Notes under the pieces: model-generated
What the model was told of the DNA's origin: nothing
Databases searched by the model: none
What the model saw: the letters and a program-made list of their open reading frames with translations, nothing else
Assembly: GCA_016930475.1 (NCBI GenBank)
Contig: JAFGGR010000013.1
Location: forward strand, 1 to 5,943
Length of the DNA stretch: 5,943 nt
Direction: 5' to 3'
Source of the DNA: Clostridiales bacterium
Lineage (GTDB): Bacteria; Bacillota; Clostridia; Saccharofermentanales; Saccharofermentanaceae
Translations under genes and position numbers: made by a program
Shown: positions 1 through 5,578 of the stretch, piece after piece
Layout: the number at the start of each line of letters is the position of its first letter
Numbering within the stretch: position 1 is the stretch's first letter

Positions 1-700
1 GGGCAGGGCATGCCGGAACCAGGCGGCGCTCAAGAATCGCCAGCCCCTGTCGCGTCTGTTTGCCGTCTCGCCGACCGGGCTGCCGGATGAGTATCTGGAT
101 ATCATCCGCGACGAGCTCAACGTTCGATCCGTTGTTTTCTTGAAGGATGCCGCGGAACTCCTGGATTACTCGATTAAGCCTCAATTGCGTACGCTCGGGA
201 AGCGGATGGGCGCCAAAATGAACGCGGCGAGGGAAGTCATCTGTGCGCTACCCGGAAAGGCGACAGTGGCGGAACTGGAATGCAATGGCTGCGTGAGCGT
301 CACGGTGGACGGAGAGGTTTTCGAGCTGGGGAAAGAAGATCTGCTGATCGAAACGGTCCAGCCGGAGGGCTTGTCGACCCAATCGGAACGCGACTATACG
401 GTTTCCCTGGATACGACCCTGACCGAGGAATTGATCGAGGAGGGATTTGTCCGGGAGATCGTTTCCAAAGTACAGACGCACCGGAAGGAATCCGGATACG
501 ATGTGACCGACCGGATCATCCTGCACTACAGCGGGAATGAGGAGATCGCCCGGATCATTGAGAAGAACAAGGATTTTATCGCTTCAGAGGTCCTGGCGAC
601 AGAAGTATCGGAGGGAGTCGAAGGCGACAGCAAGGAATGGGACATCAACGGACTTATGTGCACCCTTTCGACCGTACGAAAGGTGGGGAACAATAAATGA
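1..700 (+). CDS. ileS: Isoleucyl-tRNA synthetase, C-terminal part (5' end outside window)
   Basis: This is the last 232 codons of cytoplasmic IleRS, which charges tRNA-Ile. The reading frame is open from base 2 with no start codon, so the gene begins upstream and the catalytic HIGH and KMSKS regions are not visible. The first residues (GRACRNQAALKNRQPLSRLF) match the end of the anticodon-binding helical domain. They are followed by a segment ending in ELNVRSVVFLKDA and then LKPQ-like TLGKRMGAK. The last ~100 residues hold the conserved block EGFVREIVSKVQTHRKESGY followed by DVTDRI. This C-terminal domain is that of the eukaryote-like type-2 IleRS, and the paired-cysteine zinc finger that ends type-1 IleRS is absent. 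The stop TGA (698-700) overlaps the ATG of the next gene, implying translational coupling. Identification is by recognised family pattern; the type assignment is fairly sure. Confidence 0.95.
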   Translation, partial: GRACRNQAALKNRQPLSRLFAVSPTGLPDEYLDIIRDELNVRSVVFLKDAAELLDYSIKPQLRTLGKRMGAKMNAAREVICALPGKATVAELECNGCVSVTVDGEVFELGKEDLLIETVQPEGLSTQSERDYTVSLDTTLTEELIEEGFVREIVSKVQTHRKESGYDVTDRIILHYSGNEEIARIIEKNKDFIASEVLATEVSEGVEGDSKEWDINGLMCTLSTVRKVGNNK

Positions 701-1446
701 TCAGCATGCTCTTCCAAAGCAATATATCCATTGAAGAGAAGCTCATGCTCGGGGCGATGATCGTCGTCGTCCTCATCTACTCGTTGTCCATTCATGAGCT
801 TATGCATGGCTATTCGGCATACCTGCTCGGAGACGATACCGCAAAACTCAAGGGACGACTCACAATGAATCCTTTGGCACATCTGGATCCGATCGGTTCG
901 CTGATGTTCTTGTTTATCGGATTCGGTTGGGCAAAGCCGATCCCCGTGGATTACGGGAAATTGACCCGATTGAAGAGCCGCGACGCGATGGTCCGTATCG
1001 TCAGCGTCGCCGGCGTAACGGCGAACTTCCTCTCCGCTTGGGTCGCTTATTTTCTGCTGTCGATGGTAAATCTGATCGCTTCGAATACTTCGTGGGTTCG
1101 AGGCGGATCGGAAGGAGCGGTTTTCGTCTATTCGATCATCATCCAGTTCATCTGGCTTTTTTTCCATTTCAACCTCTTGCTGATGGCGTTCAATCTGCTG
1201 CCGTTTCCGCCGTTGGACGGATATCACATTTTGGAAACGATCATTCCGTATCGTTACCGAATTCGCTTTTACAAATACGAGCCCTATTTTCGCTACGGAT
1301 TGATGGCGCTGGTGTTGCTCGGTATGTTTACCGGTTTCAGTCCGCTTTTCTGGCTCGTTGAAAAGATCCAACTTCCATTCCGCTACATCATCCAAACCCC
1401 ATTGGACTGGTTGTCCCCGCTGAATAAACTAATAACTTTATCCTAA
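697..1446 (+). CDS. Site-2 protease family (M50) membrane zinc metalloprotease
   Basis: This is a 249-residue intramembrane metalloprotease of the short, PDZ-less SpoIVFB-like branch of family M50. The zinc-binding HELMH (residues 33-37) lies in a hydrophobic segment (about 16-38). The family block MNPLAHLDPIGSL follows, and the third zinc ligand is D174 in NLLPFPPLDG (166-175). Hydrophobic stretches around 16-38, 67-85, 105-130, 143-172 and 206-228 suggest five to six membrane helices; there is no cleavable signal peptide. The start at 697 is backed by the purine-rich AAAGGTGGGG (679-688), 8 nt upstream, and overlaps the ileS stop as ATGA; an in-frame ATG at 706 is too far from that site. 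The family cleaves membrane-embedded substrates such as anti-sigma factors or pro-proteins, but the sequence does not show the substrate. An M50 gene next to scpA/scpB is a common clostridial neighbourhood. Confidence 0.93.
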   Translation: MISMLFQSNISIEEKLMLGAMIVVVLIYSLSIHELMHGYSAYLLGDDTAKLKGRLTMNPLAHLDPIGSLMFLFIGFGWAKPIPVDYGKLTRLKSRDAMVRIVSVAGVTANFLSAWVAYFLLSMVNLIASNTSWVRGGSEGAVFVYSIIIQFIWLFFHFNLLLMAFNLLPFPPLDGYHILETIIPYRYRIRFYKYEPYFRYGLMALVLLGMFTGFSPLFWLVEKIQLPFRYIIQTPLDWLSPLNKLITLS

Positions 1447-1456
1447 ATACTCGAAT

Positions 1457-1482
1457 AAATATTCCGGCGAAAAGCCGTATTT
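1457..1482 (+). other. Bulged hairpin in the M50-trpS gap
   Basis: Stem arms CGGC (1465-1468) and GCCG (1474-1477) enclose the loop GAAAA. After a 3-nt bulge (TTC, 1462-1464) on the left, outer arms AAATA (1457-1461) and TATTT (1478-1482) also pair. The structure ends just before the trpS Shine-Dalgarno GGAGG (1484-1488). There is no T-tract after a GC stem, so it is not a convincing terminator. It might be an mRNA processing or stability element, or chance. Confidence 0.3.
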
Positions 1483-1493
1483 CGGAGGTATAC

Positions 1494-2483
1494 ATGAGTA
1501 AGAAAGTCGTTCTATCCGGCTCGCGCCCTACGGGAAATATTCATCTCGGTAACTATTTCGGAGCCTTGGAAAACTGGGTGCGTCTGCAGGACGATTATGA
1601 CTGCCACTTCTTTATCGCGGACTGGCACGCGTTGACGACCGGCTACGACGATACCAAGTCTTTGTACAAGAACACGGTGAGTTTGATGGCGGACTTTTTG
1701 GCGAGCGGCCTTGACCCCGCAAAGTCGACGCTTTTCCTGCAGTCGCTGGTCCCCAGTCATGCCGAACTGTATTTGTTATTGAGCATGATCACCCCGCTTT
1801 CCTGGCTTGAGCGATGCCCGACTTATAAGGACATGATGGCCAATATGGGCGAAAAGGACATCGCGACCCACGGTTTTTTGGGCTATCCGGTGCTTCAGGC
1901 CGCAGACATCCTGATGTATAAAGCAGATTTTGTACCGGTCGGCGAGGATCAGGTCCCACACTTGGAAATGTCCCGTGAGATCGCTCGCCGGTTCAATTTT
2001 CTCTATGAAAAGGACGTATTCCCCGAGCCCCAGCCTTTGCTTACGAAGTCCAAGGTGTTGCCCGGAACCGACGGTCGCAAGATGAGTAAGAGTTACGGCA
2101 ATACCATCGCTCTGGCGGATACGCCGGAAGAGGTCAGCAAAAAGGTCATGAGCATGATCACGGACCCTGCGCGTATCCGAAAGGACGACCCGGGCCACCC
2201 GGAGGTATGCACGGTATTTGCCTTCCACAAGATCTTCAGCGAGGACGAGGTCGGAGATATCGAGGAGCAGTGCAGAAAGGGCGAGATCGGTTGTGTTGCC
2301 TGTAAGAGAAAACTGCAGGAGAAAATGGCTCGGTTCCACACCCCGATTTTCGAGAAACGACAGAAGCTTCTGGAGAATGAGTCCGAGCTTCTCGATATCA
2401 TTCGGGACGGCTCCGAGCGGGCGAAGGTGAAAGCCGACCAAACCATGGCAGAGGTTCGCAAGGCGGTTCGTATCGGCATTTGA
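1494..2483 (+). CDS. trpS: Tryptophanyl-tRNA synthetase with a four-cysteine (Fe-S type) motif
   Basis: This is a class I aminoacyl-tRNA synthetase that activates tryptophan and charges tRNA-Trp in the cytoplasm; 329 residues is the usual length. The N-terminus SGSRPTGNIHLGNYFGAL carries the HIGH-equivalent HLGN (17-20). The family motif GEDQ is at 150-153 and KMSKS at 196-200 in GRKMSKSYGN. The C-terminal helical region contains C239-x20-C260-x6-C267-x2-C270, closely resembling the cysteine motif that binds a [4Fe-4S] cluster in Thermotoga maritima TrpRS. The start ATG has GGAGG (1484-1488) 5 nt upstream. The 47-nt gap before it is too short for a T-box leader, so the gene is probably transcribed from upstream. 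The enzyme assignment is very secure; occupancy by a cluster is inference. Confidence 0.97.
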   Translation: MSKKVVLSGSRPTGNIHLGNYFGALENWVRLQDDYDCHFFIADWHALTTGYDDTKSLYKNTVSLMADFLASGLDPAKSTLFLQSLVPSHAELYLLLSMITPLSWLERCPTYKDMMANMGEKDIATHGFLGYPVLQAADILMYKADFVPVGEDQVPHLEMSREIARRFNFLYEKDVFPEPQPLLTKSKVLPGTDGRKMSKSYGNTIALADTPEEVSKKVMSMITDPARIRKDDPGHPEVCTVFAFHKIFSEDEVGDIEEQCRKGEIGCVACKRKLQEKMARFHTPIFEKRQKLLENESELLDIIRDGSERAKVKADQTMAEVRKAVRIGI

Positions 2484-2505
2484 CCTGTCCGGCAAAGGCT
2501 TTGAG

Positions 2506-2512
2506 AAAGGAG
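2506..2512 (+). promoter_or_regulatory. Shine-Dalgarno deciding the scpA start
   Basis: AAAGGAG lies 8 nt before the ATG at 2521 but only 2 nt before an in-frame TTG at 2515. The spacing favours the ATG, so scpA is called from 2521 rather than 2515. A short CTTT/AAAG pairing (2499-2502 with 2506-2509) could partly mask the site but is too weak to claim as a regulator. Confidence 0.75.
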
Positions 2513-2520
2513 TTTTGACT

Positions 2521-3342
2521 ATGCCCTCCCATCGGGTCCCCGATTTGAAGATCGACCGGTTCGAAGGACCGTTGGATCTCCTTTTCCATCTGATCGAAAA
2601 AAACGACATCGATATCTATGATATCCCGATCGCGGAGATCACCGATCAATATATGTCTTTTCTTCACGGCATGAGCACTCCGGACATGGAGGTTGCCTCT
2701 GAGTTTCTGGTCATGGCGGCGACACTCATTCATATCAAATCCAAAATGATGCTGCCCGGTATTCGTACGGGCGTTTCGCCCGAGGAAGGCGAGGATCCCC
2801 GCGAGGAGTTGGTCATCCGACTTCTACAGTACCGCAGGTGTAAAATTCTCGCGCAGGACCTCCGCGGACGTTACGCCTATTATGCGGGAAGTTTGACCAA
2901 ACTGCCGACATTGCCTAAAACACTCGAAATTACGGTCCAAAGCGTTCCGCAGGAATTCGAACCGGATTGTTTCAACCGGGCGATCATGGCAGTATGCGCA
3001 AGAAATGAGGTTCGATTTGCGGATCTATCCTCAAAAATCACTCATCTTCTAAAACGTGAAAAAGTCTCAATACGTGATAAAATGAAAGCCGTATGGCAAA
3101 AACTTACGGAGAAGGGAAGAATCTTCTTCCATGAGATTTTTCCTGTGGCGGAGACGGAGAAGGAAGAACGGGTCGCCGGATTCATGGCAGTACTGGAGCT
3201 CTTACGGAGCAACCGTATCTCAGCGGATCAGGAGAGGCCGTTTGACGTTATACTACTTTCAAAGAAGGAAGAGCGTACCCGCAAGGAAAGCCGTATGTAT
3301 TTGAAGGAACCGCATCACGTCCGCAAGGAGAACCAAACATGA
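2521..3342 (+). CDS. scpA: Segregation and condensation protein A (kleisin)
   Basis: ScpA is the kleisin subunit that bridges the heads of the SMC dimer and recruits ScpB in bacterial condensin, which compacts and segregates the chromosome. Two N-terminal family blocks are clear: FEGPLDLLFHLIEKNDIDIY starting at residue 14, and ASEFLVMAATLIHIKSKMML starting at residue 59. The middle contains EELVIRLLQYRRCK. The C-terminal winged-helix region holds VAGFMAVLELLR (218-229), followed by a block ending in PFDVILL. At 273 residues it is slightly longer than many ScpA proteins (about 240-260), because of a basic, charged tail rich in K, R and E after the PFDVILL block. The stop TGA overlaps the scpB ATG (ATGA), so the two partners are translationally coupled. 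The smc gene is not in the window. The stretch around 3030-3090 is AT-richer than the rest. Confidence 0.96.
   Translation: MPSHRVPDLKIDRFEGPLDLLFHLIEKNDIDIYDIPIAEITDQYMSFLHGMSTPDMEVASEFLVMAATLIHIKSKMMLPGIRTGVSPEEGEDPREELVIRLLQYRRCKILAQDLRGRYAYYAGSLTKLPTLPKTLEITVQSVPQEFEPDCFNRAIMAVCARNEVRFADLSSKITHLLKREKVSIRDKMKAVWQKLTEKGRIFFHEIFPVAETEKEERVAGFMAVLELLRSNRISADQERPFDVILLSKKEERTRKESRMYLKEPHHVRKENQT
3056..3083 (+). promoter_or_regulatory. Candidate internal promoter inside scpA (extended -10)
   Basis: GTGAAA (3056-3061; four of six matches to TTGACA) is followed, after 16 nt, by TAAAAT (3078-3083; five of six matches to TATAAT). A TG one base before the -10 makes it an extended -10. It sits in an AT-rich patch within scpA and would start transcripts near 3090, giving scpB and possibly the carboxyltransferase genes their own supply. 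The AT-rich codons for K, R, E and I here could produce such a match by chance. Confidence 0.25.
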
Positions 3343-4007
3343 CGGAAACCCCGACCGACGTTTTTACACTCTCCCGGGATGAACTGCCGGCCGCATTAGA
3401 GGCGGTGCTTTTCGCGTCGGGGGATCCGGTATCTTTGGACCGGATCTGTGAGATCACCGGCACGGATAAAGAAACAGCGCTCGAAGCCTTACGGAGACTT
3501 ACGGATCGGTATAATGAAGACCCGCGTTCGGGAATATCCGTCCGTCGGCTCGAGAATGATTATGTCATGTGTACGAAGCCCGGGATGAAATCGATCCTTG
3601 AGCGTTTCTTCAGACCGAGGAGCCGTCCGCCGATGTCTCAGGCGACCTATGAGACGCTTGCGGTCATCGCATATAACCAGCCGGTGACACGGGCTCAGGT
3701 CGAATCGGTCCGCGGAGTGAGCAGTGACAGCATCATATCAAGGCTTCTGGAGCGCGGTTGGATCCAGGAATGCGGGACACTCGACGCACCCGGTCGCCCG
3801 GTTTTGTTTGAGACGACCCAACAATTCCTGATGGAGTTCGGTATCGAGTCCGTTGCTGAAATGCCGGCAATGGATCTGATGATGTACAGTACGATCCGGG
3901 ACTTGGAAAAGTCCTTGGAAGAAGCGGCGGGCGCGAGGGACAACCGGCAGGTGTCCATTGAACATTTGCCGTCGGACCCTGATTATCCCGATATGGGACA
4001 TCTGTAA
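3339..4007 (+). CDS. scpB: Segregation and condensation protein B
   Basis: ScpB is the winged-helix dimer that binds the ScpA kleisin and helps control the SMC ATPase cycle on the nucleoid. Residues from about 12 (LPAALEAVLFASGDPVSLDR) form the first winged helix. The second carries the signature SQATYETLAVIAYNQPVTRA from residue 100, then VRGVSSDSIISRLLERGWI, and ends in GRPVLFETT (152-160). The protein has 222 residues, somewhat longer than the common 180-200, with an acidic C-terminal tail after residue ~180. The ATG shares bases with the scpA stop (ATGA), and AAGGAG (3325-3330) lies 8 nt upstream within scpA. No frameshift or missing block is seen. It completes the ScpAB pair and is the last clearly housekeeping gene before the metabolic genes. 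Confidence 0.96.
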   Translation: MTETPTDVFTLSRDELPAALEAVLFASGDPVSLDRICEITGTDKETALEALRRLTDRYNEDPRSGISVRRLENDYVMCTKPGMKSILERFFRPRSRPPMSQATYETLAVIAYNQPVTRAQVESVRGVSSDSIISRLLERGWIQECGTLDAPGRPVLFETTQQFLMEFGIESVAEMPAMDLMMYSTIRDLEKSLEEAAGARDNRQVSIEHLPSDPDYPDMGHL

Positions 4008-4015
4008 TTTAGGAT

Positions 4016-4044
4016 ATATGCGGCCATTACGGCCGGTGACATAT
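4016..4044 (+). other. Bulged hairpin between scpB and the carboxyltransferase gene
   Basis: CGGCC (4021-4025) pairs with GGCCG (4031-4035) around the loop ATTAC. The outer arms ATATG (4016-4020) and CATAT (4040-4044) pair after a 4-nt bulge GTGA. It lies 8 nt downstream of the scpB stop and upstream of the next Shine-Dalgarno. No T-run follows, so a strong intrinsic terminator is unlikely; it could be an attenuating or mRNA-protecting structure separating the housekeeping and metabolic parts. Confidence 0.4.
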
Positions 4045-4063
4045 AGAAGAAAGAGGTGGTTTA

Positions 4064-5554
4064 ATGGGCTCTTTGGAGAAAATGGCTGCTTTTAAGGAAG
4101 AGTACGCCAAGAACGCGGCGGGATTGCGACGCGAGCGAATCGGCGACCGAAGACTGTCGGACCTTTTTGATCCGGAAAGTTTTGTATGTTTGGACAGCAA
4201 GGTGGTTTCCAGACCTTTTTCGGATGCGTTTGACCGTCCTGCGGTCGAGGGCGACGGCGTAACGGTCGGTTACGGAACGATCGATGGAAGGCTCGTATTC
4301 GCGGCGTCACAGGATCCGGAAGTTTACGGAGGATCTATGGGTCGGGCGCATTCGATGAAAATCGTAAAGGCGATCGAGATGGCCGTCGATTCGAATGCTC
4401 CGTTTATCGCATTGTTCAGCTCCGGCGGAGCGAGGGTGGAGGAGGGCATCATCGCCCTTGAAGGCCTCGGAGCCGTCTTGGCGGCACTATCGGACGCTAA
4501 GGGAGCAATTCCCCTGTTGACAGCGGTTTTGGGCCCTTGTCCGGGTGGGCTCGCGATTGCGGCGGCAAAATCCGACTTTATTTTTATGGTCAACAAAGTG
4601 TCGGGACTGTTTGTGAACAGCCCGTCTCTTTCAGTCATTTCGGACGCCCAGTCCGTATCCTCCGAAGATATCGGGACCGCGGACATGCACAAAAAGACCG
4701 GTCTGGCGTCCTTTATTACCGAGACGGAGGCGGAATGCTTTTCGAAAATCAGAGACCTTCTGGGTTACATCCCGGTGGTGGCTGACCGCGGTGCCTGCGC
4801 TTATCGTGCGGCCGTTTCGGGTGATGATCCGAACCGTATTTCGGAAACCCTGGACGGGATGGCGACGGAATCGGATATTCGTCCGGTTTCTGCGGCGAAG
4901 GTTTTCGCCGAGATTTCGGATAACAACAAGGTCCTACTCATCGGAAACGATTTCGGTTCGGATATGACCGTCGCTCTGGGTCGTATGGACGGCTTAGTGG
5001 TCGGGTTCATCGGAAATGAAGCTCCGAGAATGTCGCCTCAGGGAATACGCAAAGCGGCCAAATTCGTCCGCTTCTGCGATAATTTTATGATCCCCTTGGT
5101 TACGTTTACCAATTCAGAAGGCTTCGAGCTCGGTTATAAAACAGAGATTTCGGGAATCCTTGAAGACGCCTCGACTTTGGTCGAAGCGTTTGCCTCTGCC
5201 GATGTGCCGAGAGTCGCGATCCTTGCCGGCAAGGCGATCGGTACGGCATATCTTTGCATGAACAGCAAAATGATCGGTGCCGATACCGTTTTCGCTTGGC
5301 CGACCGCGGAAATCTCCATTCTTTCGGCCGATACGGCGGCTCACATTCTGTACCGCGAGAAAATTGCGGGCAGTGAGGACCCGATCAAGGCAAGAGAGCA
5401 GTTGGTAGAGGAATACAAGGATCAGATCGCGGATGCGCGGGTCGCCGCTTCCCTGGGTCAGGTGGATGAGTTGATTGCTCCGTCTGCGACGAGGCCGCGT
5501 GTGATCAGTGCATTGGATATTTTGCTCTGTGCCTACCCGCTTACGGAAGCTTAA
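4064..5554 (+). CDS. Biotin-dependent acyl-CoA carboxyltransferase (MmdA/PccB-like)
   Basis: This 496-residue protein belongs to the crotonase-fold carboxyltransferase family: methylmalonyl-CoA decarboxylase alpha, propionyl-CoA carboxylase beta and transcarboxylase 12S, usually about 510-530 residues. These enzymes move a carboxyl group between an acyl-CoA and carrier-bound biotin. The N-terminal half holds EGDGVTVGYGTIDGR, the first oxyanion-hole motif SGGARVEEG (120-128) and GPCPGG (157-162). The C-terminal half holds FVRFCDNFMIPLVTFTNSEG, then GKAIGTAYLCM (389-399) and AWPTAEI (411-417), and ends with the typical TRPRVISALDIL. Several normally conserved spots differ: the usual PGF reads EGF at 352-354, and GGAYD reads GTAYL at 393-397, so the acyl-CoA substrate cannot be read off. 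The start is supported by GAGGTG (4053-4058). The biotin-carrier gene 24 nt downstream confirms the role; the exact member (mmdA, pccB or other) is open. Confidence 0.9.
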   Translation: MGSLEKMAAFKEEYAKNAAGLRRERIGDRRLSDLFDPESFVCLDSKVVSRPFSDAFDRPAVEGDGVTVGYGTIDGRLVFAASQDPEVYGGSMGRAHSMKIVKAIEMAVDSNAPFIALFSSGGARVEEGIIALEGLGAVLAALSDAKGAIPLLTAVLGPCPGGLAIAAAKSDFIFMVNKVSGLFVNSPSLSVISDAQSVSSEDIGTADMHKKTGLASFITETEAECFSKIRDLLGYIPVVADRGACAYRAAVSGDDPNRISETLDGMATESDIRPVSAAKVFAEISDNNKVLLIGNDFGSDMTVALGRMDGLVVGFIGNEAPRMSPQGIRKAAKFVRFCDNFMIPLVTFTNSEGFELGYKTEISGILEDASTLVEAFASADVPRVAILAGKAIGTAYLCMNSKMIGADTVFAWPTAEISILSADTAAHILYREKIAGSEDPIKAREQLVEEYKDQIADARVAASLGQVDELIAPSATRPRVISALDILLCAYPLTEA

Positions 5555-5578
5555 CGATAAATAACGGAGGATAACACA

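Noticed and set aside
526..1395. Long open frame on the minus strand, opposite the M50 protease gene
   Set aside because: It lies wholly antisense to a clearly recognised membrane protease, is rich in R, H, D and Q, and matches no family I know; it is a mirror of the coding strand's codon bias.
1402..1430. Possible promoter TTGGAC, 17 nt, TAAACT at the end of the M50 gene, ahead of trpS
   Set aside because: Only three and four matches to the consensus hexamers; too weak to list.
1447..1493. T-box riboswitch ahead of trpS
   Set aside because: T-box leaders control many Firmicute synthetase genes, but the gap is only 47 nt and shows no T-box sequence or specifier loop.
1776..2609. Minus-strand open frame opposite trpS and the start of scpA
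   Set aside because: It is antisense to two secure genes, with no ribosome binding site or family pattern seen.
3510..3515. Perfect TATAAT inside scpB
   Set aside because: No -35-like hexamer at 15-19 nt upstream and no extended -10 TG; probably a chance match in coding sequence.
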